64,000 bases of DNA from Noviherbaspirillum aerium (lineage in GTDB: Bacteria > Pseudomonadota > Gammaproteobacteria > Burkholderiales > Burkholderiaceae_D). Numbering within the stretch: the stretch's first letter is position 1; every line of letters starts with the position of its first letter. Shown here piece by piece: positions 18,716 through 27,591 of the stretch. Location of the stretch: NCBI RefSeq assembly GCF_008929045.1, contig NZ_VFAH01000018.1:1-64000 (forward strand), given 5' to 3'. Below the pieces are notes generated by a model. It did not search any database and had not been told where the DNA came from. It saw nothing but the letters and a program-made list of their open reading frames with translations. The position numbers and the translations under genes were made by a program.

Positions 18716-19740
18716 GTATTTATGACAAGCTTGGTGCCAAGACTGCGGGTGTAAAAGCCCGCACTGTCGATAAGGCTGGTGAGCGGGCGCCTCGAACGGC
18801 GCCTGCGATGTTTTTGAACGCCGCACAACGAATGGATGCGGCGGAAGCTCGAGTGGAAGAACTGGAATCTCAGTTGCGGGAAGCGGAATCGCGAGCGGTC
18901 AACCTCGAGATTCCGCTCGATGAGTTATATGAAGTGGAAGGCAGAAGACGCAAACTCAGCGAAGAGGAATTTAGCGAGCTGCGCGAAAATCTTCGCAACA
19001 ATGATTTGGTTACGCCGATTACAGTACGCAGCCGAAATGATCGCGGCTATGAAATCGTATCGGGACACAATCGCGTAGCTGCCTTTCGCGAGCTTGGCCG
19101 ACAGAAAATTCCTGCGGTCGTGCGCGACAGTGACGCGGTACAGGCCAATATCAATGCGTTTTATGCCAACCTGCTTCAGCCAAGTTTGCCAGATTATGAG
19201 AAGTATCTCGGCTTTCGCATGATCCGCAAGATGAAGCCGGAATTGCATCAGGACCAGCTTGCGGAAATGGCTGGTGTATCGAAGGCGCAAATCTCAAAAC
19301 TCATGTCTTTTGAAGAGTTGCCGGAAGAGGCGCACCAAATCCTGAATTCCCGTCCAGACCTTCTCGGTGCCAATGCTGCGCTCGCGTTGGCATCGCATGC
19401 GAAGAAAGGCAAGGACGAGCAGGTCATTGATGCACTCAATCGTATTGCGAGCGGCGAACTCGATCAAGGCCAGGCTATTCGTTTGCTTAACGGCGAGGTC
19501 AGTTTACTGACACCAGGAATTTTTTCCGAGCAGCAAACTCAGTTGCCTTCGGCCAAGCCTAAACCGCCAAAGGCAGAGATTGTTCAGATAAAGGTCGGGA
19601 AAGCGACTTTCTGCAATTATCGAAAGACTGACACAACGATTCGGCTCGACTTCAAAAGTGCAGAGCAGGCCCAAGCGGTAGCTGACGAGATCCGGCAGGT
19701 ACTTGAGCGACATGCGGAAAGCCTGAAAGCTCAAAAATAG
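18712..19740 (+). CDS. parB: ParB-type partition DNA-binding protein
   Basis: A 342-residue ParB. An N-terminal coiled region (AEARVEELESQLREAESRA) precedes the ParB/Srx domain with IPLDELYEVEGRRRKLSEEE, NDLVTPITVRSRN and the CTP-binding-type patch VSGHNRVAAFRELG. The HTH follows: QDQLAEMAGVSKAQISKLMS. A C-terminal dimerisation part of about 60 residues ends the protein. It forms an operon with parA (ATGA overlap). Its DNA target would be parS; a good candidate is the nested inverted repeat 185 bp downstream. Confidence 0.92.
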   Translation: MSIYDKLGAKTAGVKARTVDKAGERAPRTAPAMFLNAAQRMDAAEARVEELESQLREAESRAVNLEIPLDELYEVEGRRRKLSEEEFSELRENLRNNDLVTPITVRSRNDRGYEIVSGHNRVAAFRELGRQKIPAVVRDSDAVQANINAFYANLLQPSLPDYEKYLGFRMIRKMKPELHQDQLAEMAGVSKAQISKLMSFEELPEEAHQILNSRPDLLGANAALALASHAKKGKDEQVIDALNRIASGELDQGQAIRLLNGEVSLLTPGIFSEQQTQLPSAKPKPPKAEIVQIKVGKATFCNYRKTDTTIRLDFKSAEQAQAVADEIRQVLERHAESLKAQK

Positions 19741-19844
19741 GCGGTTTCCACTAGAAACCCTATAAGAAACAAAGACTTATGTTTTTATTGCGTATGGAGA
19801 CAGAGATGAAGACTTAGAGTCACGCATTAGTGGCTGAAAAAAGC

Positions 19845-19871
19845 AAAAAGCCCGCTGGGGAGCGGGCCTTT
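19845..19871 (+). terminator. Rho-independent terminator of parAB
   Basis: AAAAAGCCCGCT, loop GGGG, AGCGGGCCTTT: a 7-bp GC stem flanked by A and T runs, about 105 bases after the parB stop. Confidence 0.85.
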
Positions 19872-19924
19872 GCTGTACTCGATTTACCCGGGTAGGCAAC
19901 CGAATCTCGACAATTCAAAGTCTA

Positions 19925-19980
19925 TCCGTAAGTTCATCTGAGTGCAAGACGCCACAGCCATTTTCTTGCACGCTTACGGA
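19925..19980. other. nested inverted repeat, candidate parS site
   Basis: The outer arms TCCGTAAG (19925-19932) and CTTACGGA (19973-19980) enclose inner arms GTGCAAG (19942-19948) and CTTGCAC (19965-19971) around a 16-base centre. In P1-type systems parS sits just downstream of parB and has two kinds of ParB box around a bend site, the same architecture. It lies between the parAB terminator and the rep gene, so replication-origin function is an alternative. Confidence 0.55.
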
Positions 19981-20086
19981 GATTTTTTCGTCAAAGACGA
20001 AATCACCGGGACATAACTCGTCCCCACTCTTCCGAAACACGTGCCCCTTTCACACTTTGCGGCCTTCAGGTCAGCGGAGCGAGATC

Positions 20087-21037
20087 GTGCGCGCCTATAC
20101 ATTAGAAGACATCGTTCAACCTTATCAGCGTTACCCGAAAATAATTCAGCAAGCCATTCTCCGTGCGCATACACATCCAACCTTTCTCATACTGACGAAG
20201 AGTATGAGAAAGGTACTGTGTGCTTTACTGACGCGGGCCTCCCAGAAGAATGGCTCGCATCCCATCAAGGCGAGGATCGACCGTGTGGCCGAAGAAGCCG
20301 GCGTGAGCGAAAAGACTGTGCAACGGGCGGTCGCAGCGTTTCGTCAACTGGGATGGATGAAGCAACTTGATTCCAAGCGGTCCGAATATGGACTCTTCAC
20401 GACAAGGCAGTATTGCTTTACCAACGAACTGTGCGAACTGGTCGAATTGCCACATGAAGAATCAAAACCGACAGAAATGCACAAACAAGAGACAGAAATG
20501 TCCGCTGGTCCTATATACATAGACCTTAGTTATAAAAAAGATCTACGGGAGATTTCAATCAAAAATCGGGAAACAAACCCGATACAACTGCCACAAGAGC
20601 TAAAGGCGATTGTCGATATGGGAGTGAAAGACACAGGAGTCTGCAAATTGCGCGGTCTGGCACATCATGCCGGATATCGGCTGGAAGACATCTTCAAGCT
20701 TGCCCAGACACGGCTGAAAACCATTGGCGCAAGTGGACAACGCGTGTACCGTTACTTGCTGAGCATGATCCAAAAACAGTCGGACTATGCTGCCAGGGCA
20801 GCCCAGCTCGACCGTCAGGTGAGCCAGGAGCAGACGCAGGCAAGCCATAGAACGGATGTGGACGAATATCGTGGCAAGCGGTTCACGAAAGCCGGAAAGC
20901 GCGTCGACATCTTCGCAGATGGCGATGGAGCGATTGCGATACTGGCTGACGGAAGCTTCGTCACACTTGCGAAATCGGATATGCCACGCCTCTATGCCGA
21001 AATTCGCGCCGGTAAATGGGTGGAACAGGCACGCTGA
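20087..21037 (+). CDS. winged-helix replication-initiator-like protein
   Basis: A 316-residue protein with a helix-turn-helix around residues 60-95 (IDRVAEEAGVSEKTVQRAVA). It resembles the N-terminal DNA-binding parts of plasmid Rep and phage O-type replication proteins. The middle is polar, and a second small domain follows (CKLRGLAHHAGYRLEDIFKL). The C-terminus has a compact beta segment (FADGDGAIAILADGSFV). I start it at GTG 20087, eight bases after GCGGAGCGAG; a TTG ten codons upstream is less likely. Its place directly after parAB and before a large tyrosine recombinase is what makes replication initiation likely. No Rep_3 or RepC family match is certain, so this is a moderate call. Confidence 0.65.
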   Translation: MRAYTLEDIVQPYQRYPKIIQQAILRAHTHPTFLILTKSMRKVLCALLTRASQKNGSHPIKARIDRVAEEAGVSEKTVQRAVAAFRQLGWMKQLDSKRSEYGLFTTRQYCFTNELCELVELPHEESKPTEMHKQETEMSAGPIYIDLSYKKDLREISIKNRETNPIQLPQELKAIVDMGVKDTGVCKLRGLAHHAGYRLEDIFKLAQTRLKTIGASGQRVYRYLLSMIQKQSDYAARAAQLDRQVSQEQTQASHRTDVDEYRGKRFTKAGKRVDIFADGDGAIAILADGSFVTLAKSDMPRLYAEIRAGKWVEQAR

Positions 21038-21154
21038 ATTTAGCTACGACAGGAAGATTGAATTGCCAAGTGATCGCACGACTGTTTTAGCATCGTCATT
21101 CCGCGGTGTACCCGGGTTATTGGAAGGTGTTGAGATTCAAACCCTGCCAAGAAC

Positions 21155-21311
21155 TAGAGCAGAGTGCAGGTGGATGTAAGGTCGGTTTGTCTTAGGCGAA
21201 CGGTAGCGTTGTTCGCCGCTGGTTTGGCACGCCACATGGCGCTTCTCCAGCCTTGCCCTGCATCTCAAGGCAAGCCGATTCTTCCGTACACTTACCCGGA
21301 ATCCGCTCTAA
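21155..21311 (+). repeat. M1-family MITE-like element, copy A
   Basis: A 157-bp element beginning TAGAGC and ending CCGCTCTAA, with interior blocks ACATGGCGCTTCTCC, CCTTGCCCTGCATC and TTCCGTACAC shared with copies at 37255-37377 and 38216-38380. It sits between rep and the recombinase gene. It has no credible coding capacity: the open frames differ between copies. Confidence 0.75.
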
Positions 21312-21586
21312 CCAGAAAGGCAATCTGTTTAACGGCATCAAGAAACCATATAATCAACATGCGTAAAAATGTATGTCAAACGGATCCATAATTTCACGAC
21401 CTCAATAAATGCACTATAGAATCAATGCCTTAGCGGCCTTCCTGCTCGACTTTTCAGCAATGGCGACGAGCATTATTGAGAGACGCAGGTACTTACGCAA
21501 ATCATCCAAATTATGTCGATCGAATTTCGAGCTATCTTCCTGTAGTCGCCAAAAGAGTTTCGTCACGCCTGATAAAGCCTTGATCC

Positions 21587-23482
21587 ATGACAATCAGTAA
21601 TCGTCAAAAGTCTCGCCTCCATGCGAACCGCAAACTCCACCGTGGGCATATCGCCTTCATGCGAGCAGTCGTCCAGGGGATTGATACCTACGAAAGCTGG
21701 AACCGCTATCTGCGCATCGAAGGCGAACACCAGGATAGAAAGCTGGTGCATCGCACCGTCCAGTGGATCAGGGATGAATTCGCAGCCGCAGCAAGGCGAC
21801 ATGCGCGACCAGGTACGGCCCGGCTAGTACGGATAGACCCGCACAGGTCGGACATACGCCAGCCAAAGATGCCAACGCTGGAAGAGTTCGCAAACGATCA
21901 CGGACTGACGGAATTCTCGGAAGCGGAACAACTCGAGCATTTCATCGCCCGCTACGGCCGGCAGTCTACGCGCCAAACGCGTCGCGGCCGGCTTATTGAA
22001 AAACAGCTTGCAGCGCTAGACTGGCTCGAACAACTTATCGCGGAGCCGCCCAACGCAAATGATCCTGTGGATGCCTGGCTTCATCCCGACCTCGCCGCAC
22101 ACCTTCGATCGGTACGCATCAGAACACTGAAGCAACTTGCCGACCGTATCAACGGCTTGGGCCAGAAATGGTCGACCGGAATCCCGGCCATTGGCAAAAC
22201 CAAGGCGGAACGGATTGTTGATTGGCTTCGTGTGCATGCGCCAACTACGGGGCTGATGATCGGCGAGCATACGGACAGTCCCCTGAAGAGTGTGGAGAAA
22301 ACCAAGCTTGCTAAGGTCGTAGCGCCGGCTACCGCCATTGTGCCCCTCGATAAACTGATCATTCCAGACGATCTGGATGGCCGGCATGGCAAGAACCGCC
22401 GCTCGCAGGCTCAATGCAAGATCTCCGCGGAACATGATCTGGACGCCATTGTTTTGTGGCTCAGCTCGAAAAACGGAGGCAGGCCGTTCAGTCTCAGTCG
22501 CCTTTTTTCAGCAAGACCGGATGCGGTTGATACGCCGACCGACACGTTGAAAAACGAGCCGCTCACACATACACAGCGGGCATACTGGAAGGAAGCCGAA
22601 CGGTTTTTGTTGTGGGCGGTGATCACCCGCAAAATCGCCTTGTCGTCCATGGATGCACAGGATTGCGCAGCCTACGTCGCTTTCCTGGAAAATCCCATGC
22701 CCCGCGAACAGTGGTGCGGCCCGCGCAGCAGAGAAAGATGGAGCCCGCTGTGGCGGCCATTCGAAGGGCCGCTTGCACCGTCAGCTCGCCGGCAGGCCGT
22801 GGTCATCCTGAAGAATTTATACCGATTCATGGTAGACAACCATTATCTTGCCAATGATCCCTGGCACGAAATCCGGCTACCTGAGCGGGAAACCACTGAG
22901 GTCAGATCTCGCAGTTTCACCGTGGAGCAATGGGGCGTTCTGGAACAGCAACTGCACCTGGTCCCGAACACATCTGCACACCGCCGGCTTCGCTTTACCC
23001 TGCACTTGTTTTACGAGACCGGCTTGCCACTTAACAAAGTACTCAACGCGCGCGTAGGGCAGTTGCAGGTGTCTGCTTCAGAAAATGGGAAACAGCGTGC
23101 GACTCATCGGTCAGGCGCCTCAGGCGACGAATCGGTACATCAGGAAGCGCAAGGCGGCATCGTTCTGTCGTCCCATCTTGCGAAGGAGCTTTCCGATTAT
23201 CTGGCATCGCGCGGCCTTCATCCCGAGATCACCCATCCAAGCAATCAACAGGTGTACGTACTTGGTAAAGCCACTGATATTGTTCAACGGGCACCATGGT
23301 CACCGGAAGGTATCCGCCATCCTGATAATGCCGCCGGCATCAGTGCGAATACCCTATATCTTCAAATAAAAGCGTTCTTCAAGAATTGTGCGCAAGCGAT
23401 TGCCCAACGGGATGCCGAAGCGGCAAAGCAGTTCGCCGCAGCCAGTACTCGGTGGTTACGTCGAACGCATGACGTACCGTAA
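21587..23482 (+). CDS. large tyrosine recombinase (DUF3701-type phage integrase), probably inactive
   Basis: A 631-residue integrase-family protein. The first ~100 residues (SRLHANRKLHRGHIAFMRAV) match the N-terminal domain typical of the large integrases found on Burkholderiales replicons. A SAM-like core-binding region spans about 325-425. The catalytic domain begins near 455. Two things are wrong with it. Box I reads YETGLPLNKVL where active enzymes have the catalytic Arg at GLR. The protein stops at STRWLRRTHDVP, just into box II, so the LGH block and nucleophilic Tyr are absent. Reading the other frames after 23480 does not restore them. I infer a degenerate, truncated recombinase beside the par-rep module. 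Confidence 0.8.
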   Translation: MTISNRQKSRLHANRKLHRGHIAFMRAVVQGIDTYESWNRYLRIEGEHQDRKLVHRTVQWIRDEFAAAARRHARPGTARLVRIDPHRSDIRQPKMPTLEEFANDHGLTEFSEAEQLEHFIARYGRQSTRQTRRGRLIEKQLAALDWLEQLIAEPPNANDPVDAWLHPDLAAHLRSVRIRTLKQLADRINGLGQKWSTGIPAIGKTKAERIVDWLRVHAPTTGLMIGEHTDSPLKSVEKTKLAKVVAPATAIVPLDKLIIPDDLDGRHGKNRRSQAQCKISAEHDLDAIVLWLSSKNGGRPFSLSRLFSARPDAVDTPTDTLKNEPLTHTQRAYWKEAERFLLWAVITRKIALSSMDAQDCAAYVAFLENPMPREQWCGPRSRERWSPLWRPFEGPLAPSARRQAVVILKNLYRFMVDNHYLANDPWHEIRLPERETTEVRSRSFTVEQWGVLEQQLHLVPNTSAHRRLRFTLHLFYETGLPLNKVLNARVGQLQVSASENGKQRATHRSGASGDESVHQEAQGGIVLSSHLAKELSDYLASRGLHPEITHPSNQQVYVLGKATDIVQRAPWSPEGIRHPDNAAGISANTLYLQIKAFFKNCAQAIAQRDAEAAKQFAAASTRWLRRTHDVP

Positions 23483-23639
23483 CGCTATCAATGCATGTCG
23501 CCAGTCATCAGATGCCAGAAGCCCCTTCGCATAGCAGGCCAAGCTTAGAGTTTGAAGTTCGACTGTCAGAGTTGTAATTTAGAGCGTATCCCAGTAGACA
23601 TAAGATGAAGAAAATTTCGGCTTAGCGAGCCGTCCAAGC

Positions 23640-24410
23640 CCATGTTGCTTCAGGAGTTGGAACATTGGCATAATCAAAGAAGACAATGACTGGCGCTTGC
23701 CAGACCGGCTGTGGGGCGCAGATGGAGCGGCTTTTACTACCTCGCAAGCCTCATCCATTGAGCAACTCTGTGCCTGGCTCGAAGCTGAGCATGTCGTGCG
23801 GGTTGGTATCTCTACGCTTACGAATACGCTCGCTCGGCTGGCCATCAGCTTAAATAAAGACGGTCCATGCAACCGAGCAAACACACCCGGACGTGGCGCT
23901 GGCCCGACAAACAACACAGCCTAACTAGCGGTCAAGCGCCTGGTGTTTTTCGATGAAACCTGGGCAAGTACCAACATGACGCCGACCCGAGGACGATCCC
24001 AAGTGGGCACGCGCTATGTTGGACATGCTCCTTATGGTCACTAGAAAACGACAACGGTGGTGTGCGCCATGCGCTGCGAGGGGTTGGTGGCGCCTTAGGT
24101 AATCGATGTTCCTATTAACGGCCAGACGTTCCGTACCTGGGTCGAAGAAATGCTAGTGCCGGTGCTGCACCCTAGTGACATCGTGGTGCTGGACAATCTG
24201 GGCTCACACAAAGTAGCGGGCATTGCAGAAGAAATGACGGGGATGGGGCACAATTGCGCTTCCTGCCGCCGTACAGTCTGGTCCTCAATCCCATTGAACA
24301 GGTGTTCTCGGGGATGAAAACCTATCTTAGGAACGCAGCTGGAGCAGCCAAAAGCACGGTCGAGGAGCTATGGTCGGCTATTCTTAAGCGGGGTCTGGTT
24401 GTTATAACCT
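23640..24410 (+). pseudogene. IS630-family transposase remnant
   Basis: Frames in several phases together spell an IS630-type transposase. There is an N-terminal helix-turn-helix piece (IEQLCAWLEAEHVVRVG), the first DDE Asp in VFFDETWASTNMTP, the second in IVVLDNLGSHKVAG and the Glu in LNPIEQVF. At least two stop codons and frameshifts separate them, so it is dead. It lies between the truncated recombinase and the truncated ParM-like gene, and its insertion may have ended both. Confidence 0.8.
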
Positions 24411-24424
24411 TTATTGGTAAGAAT

Positions 24425-25108
24425 CTACATCAACCTGTCGGAGGCAAGCGACATACCTTCACAAGACCTGAAGCTATTATCGATCGGGGCGCCTTCACGA
24501 ATGAGTACGAAGGCCGTCGTGCAATGGCCAATCTCGATGATGCCAAAGGAACGTTTCTTACCATTCGTCCGATATAGACGTTCGCGGCTCGGCACTCCCC
24601 GATCGTCAAGAAAATAAGAAAAGTATGCGCCCATTGGATGGCTTATCGCCCTCACAGTGCCATTGATGGTTTGCACCGTAACTTCCGGGCGCTTGGAGCG
24701 ATGGACTTGAAATTGCCCTGCCGAGGTTACCACTATGACCAGCGGATTTGTCAAACTTGGCACACCCATGTGGACTAGCTTCTTTATAGCCGCAAGGCAC
24801 AGGGCACTATACTCTTTTGTTGTATGCCAGTTATCGTCCAGGTCAGTCGTCATGCTGCTTCCCGAAACGATCCAGGGTGTGTCACCACAGAAGTAATTTT
24901 TCCCACATACCTCGACAGTTTCAGTTTCTGCTTTCTCGGCTTGCGCATCGTCAGAGATCAACCCCCATGGGGCGACAATGGATGGGATGACCGCTTCCTT
25001 CTTAATCCCACCGTCATAGGCAATAGCCTTCATAGCGCTGCATCCAGCATCGAGTGCAACAATTGTTTGATCTTCCGTATAACTGATTCCCTTTAAAACT
25101 ACCTCAAT
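24425..25108 (-). pseudogene. truncated ParM/StbA-like actin-type segregation protein
   Basis: About 220 codons resembling the actin-like ParM/Alp plasmid segregation family. The N-terminal phosphate-1 strand is TIVALDAGCSAMKAIAY, with FPSxVAP-like IPSIVAPWG following, VIVVTSAGQFQV mid-protein and the phosphate-2 strand in SFGIIEIGHCTTAFVLI. The sequence ends at CEGMSLASDRLM, about 100 residues short of the family, beside the IS630 relic. The frame reads upstream of the ATG at 25033 into the phosphate-1 strand with no canonical start, so the 5' end is damaged too. A remnant of a second partition system next to parAB. Confidence 0.7.
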
Positions 25109-25252
25109 AGATCAATAGATCCCGAACGATTAATAGTGGCCTGCACATCGACACATCTAAGGTACAGTAAAGGATGAAAAGCGCCCTGCGTCCGCAAATG
25201 CCAACGTATTAAGGCTTGCTTTTCAATTTTGTTAAAAACTCCTCTTTGGATG

Positions 25253-25282
25253 TTGATAAGACTTCTTAATTTCGTCTATACT
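25253..25282 (+). promoter_or_regulatory. sigma-70 promoter ahead of the structured region
   Basis: TTGATA at 25253-25258 and TATACT at 25277-25282 with an 18-base spacer. Both hexamers are one base from consensus. Transcription would start near 25289, about 860 bases before the recombinase ATG, and run through the hairpin-rich segment. Confidence 0.65.
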
Positions 25283-25384
25283 GCTTCTTGTCGCTCTGCG
25301 GCCTGGTGTCCATCAATAGCAGTATCCCACTACAATCACGTCTAATCTGCGGTATGGTGATCTAACCATTCCCCAGATTTCCCA

Positions 25385-26110
25385 ACGCCGGTGTTCGGCA
25401 TCTCTCTGAGCTAGGGCGCACGCCCTATCCACACCTCGAAAAGCCTAACGGCTATCAAGCGTCGACCTCTGCCTCGGTTCGCTTTCGTCCATCGGACTTA
25501 AGCTAGATCTTGGCCTTTTTTACACCTACCGGTGTAGAGCTAAGACAGGGACAGAGTGTCGCGCCACACCAGTGTTTATGCGGGTTTCCGGCCAAATAAA
25601 GTACCGATCCCGAACACATATTCAAAACCCTACCCCCGCAATTGCGGAAATTTTAGGAAAACCCGCACGGGTTATCAAAGCATCGACCAGCATTGGCGAT
25701 TGCAAAACGACTAAACGACAACGATAGACGACCGCTCGTAGCGGGATGGGTAGCGCTCCAGGCATTGAGACCTGGCCGGCTCCCATCAGACTCTTCGCAG
25801 GAATTCCTGCGTGCACAGCAAGGCAACTTAAAGGGTGATTGCGCCACCCATACCGGTCCCTGAGTGGACAGGATACGCAACGGGAGAAACTCCGTGAATG
25901 TTCAGCGCCTGACGGCAGTTGGTCAGGTAATCGCTATTCGTAAGGTAGCGGCGCGTTGTTGTAGTAAGCAAGAAGGTGCAACGACACGAAATTAGGATAC
26001 TTAAGACGGGTCCTTCTCCCCGCTTGTTGTTAGAAGCTAATGAACGCGGAATTACGACTGCACCTTCAGGAAGGCAGCTTGGCCATCAGGCTCCCTTGTT
26101 GAAGGTGCCG
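25385..26110 (+). ncRNA. candidate large structured RNA / leader upstream of the recombinase
   Basis: A gene-free segment holding at least 14 short perfect or near-perfect hairpins in succession. Among them: AGGGCG/CGCCCT (25413-25426), TACACC/GGTGTA with TACC loop (25521-25536), CCGCAATTGCGG (25636-25647) and AACCCG/CGGGTT (25660-25673). A two-tier stem pairs GATGGG/CCCATC around CCAGG/CCTGG (25745-25787), and a 16-bp palindrome spans 25796-25811. AGCG-CCTGAC/GTCAGG-CGCT (25904-25935) and a 9-bp closing stem GCACCTTCA/TGAAGGTGC (26060-26108) complete the list. No open frame of note exists. It follows a good promoter and ends 38 bases before the recombinase start. I do not recognise a known family. 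Confidence 0.5.
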
Positions 26111-26147
26111 TAGAGATAGTCCTTTATTGTTTTTAAGGAGAAACGTA

Positions 26148-27404
26148 ATGGAAGTTTGGGAAGGCCAATTGAACACGTTACTGGCAGAGCTTCGCCGAGT
26201 TGACGGCGGCATAGCCTCTGAACGAACAAAGGATGCGACCGAAGAGGCGTTCCGTGCCTTTATGCGTCGGTTGCGTGAACTTGGACATCCGGTTCAGAAG
26301 TTGACCAATGTAGGTGACCGCCACATCAGGCTAGTTGTACGTAATTGGTATCTTGAGCGGGGTCTAAACCCAAAAACGATCCAGAACTATGTGTCTCGTC
26401 TTAAGGTAGTGTTTAGCCAAATGGGCAAGCCAAATCTCGTTCACGGATGGCAGGAATATTTGCCAGACGTGTCGCCAGATTTGTTAGTGGTTAAGACCTC
26501 GGCAGTAAAGAGTAAAGGGTTCACGGCAAATGGCGTGGACGTTGCAAAGATTATCGCAGAGGCGGATAGGTTAAACGACAGGTTTGGCCTAATGCTGCGA
26601 CTTGAACTTGCATTCGGTCTTCGCAGAGAAGAAGTTCTCCACTGCCGACCATGGATTGCGGACCGCGGAACCGACCTGAGGGTGTACCCTGGCGAAGGTA
26701 AGAGTGGACGCTCACGTGATATACCAATTGAATCTGACCATCAAAGGCAGATTCTGAAATATGTCCAGACCAAGATTGGCAAAACCAAGCATCTCGGGTG
26801 GGAATACGATGGTAACGGAAGGCCAACAAACTTAGAAAAGAATCTGAAACGATACGAGAACCTTGCTCATCGGCTCGGCCTTACCAAGGCCTAGCTCGGA
26901 GTTACGCCTCATGGACTGCGAGCGCAATTTGCAGAGAATCAGGCGCTGTTCAAAGCGTTTGTTCCCGCGACCTTGGGAGGCACCACTTCAAATCTTCCGA
27001 AGGAAGAGCTTAAATTTAGACAGGCAGAGGTCTCGCTCATGCTTGGGCATAACCGCGACATCATCACGGCGGCATATTACGGAAGTCTCATTCGCAAACA
27101 AAGCAGCAATGAGCAGGCTCGATTCAGGACCGTGATTGCTGCCGGCGTTCACTCATTACAGGAGCAAGGAGCTAATGAACAACCACCGCAAGAATGCCGG
27201 GTGGACGTGCTCGTGCTGGCCGATCTGCTGGCCACTGAAGACAATGTGGAAATTTCGTTAGCCAAGGTATATCAGTTATGGAAGGTCCATAGCGCCCGCT
27301 TCGGGCTGGATTGGGCTCCTTTGGAAACAGGAATTCGGCAAGCATTAGAGGCCGCTGCAATACACGTCACAAGAAGAGTGCAGGCACTGCCGGCATCACA
27401 CTAA
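26148..27404 (+). pseudogene. tyrosine recombinase interrupted by one in-frame amber codon
   Basis: A phage-integrase-type protein of the integrase-domain (Integrase_1) group. The start is ATG 26148 behind AAGGAG. Residues 1-248 give the core-binding domain and box I (LELAFGLRREEVLH, catalytic Arg present). Codon 249 is TAG in GLTKA-stop-LGVTPHGLR. Reading on in the same frame gives box II HGLR, the LMLGHNRDIITAAYYG block with the nucleophilic Tyr, and 105 more residues to 27404. All catalytic residues are therefore present and only one codon is wrong; a C-to-T change in CAG would explain it. Suppression or readthrough would restore the enzyme. Confidence 0.8.
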
Positions 27405-27437
27405 GATAGTTTTCATTCGAAGCGAAAGGGTAAGAAA

Positions 27438-27591
27438 GTGTCGAATAATCAACCATCTAAAACCGAAATCCTATCCAAGTCTCACAGACGGAAGGCACAG
27501 AGGTTTCCGCAACCGAGACCGGGGGATCTTATAGCCATAGCCATACACGGCATACGGTCGCCCCACCGTACTACGGTGAAATTGAATCCTG
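27438..27591 (+). pseudogene. 5' fragment of an unknown gene cut by an IS630 relic
   Basis: A frame starting at GTG 27438 (SNNQPSKTEILSKSHRRKAQ), 31 bases after the recombinase stop, would be the next gene of the operon. After about 50 codons it runs into sequence homologous to IS630 on the opposite strand. Function unknown; polar and basic. Confidence 0.3.

Noticed and set aside
21164-21391. Small protein encoded by the M1 element
   Set aside because: Frames in the three copies differ and are not conserved; no ribosome binding site.
25385-26110. Group II intron, retron or tmRNA as explanation of the hairpin array
   Set aside because: No GTGYG start, domain V, reverse transcriptase, tRNA-like end or tag-coding frame was seen.
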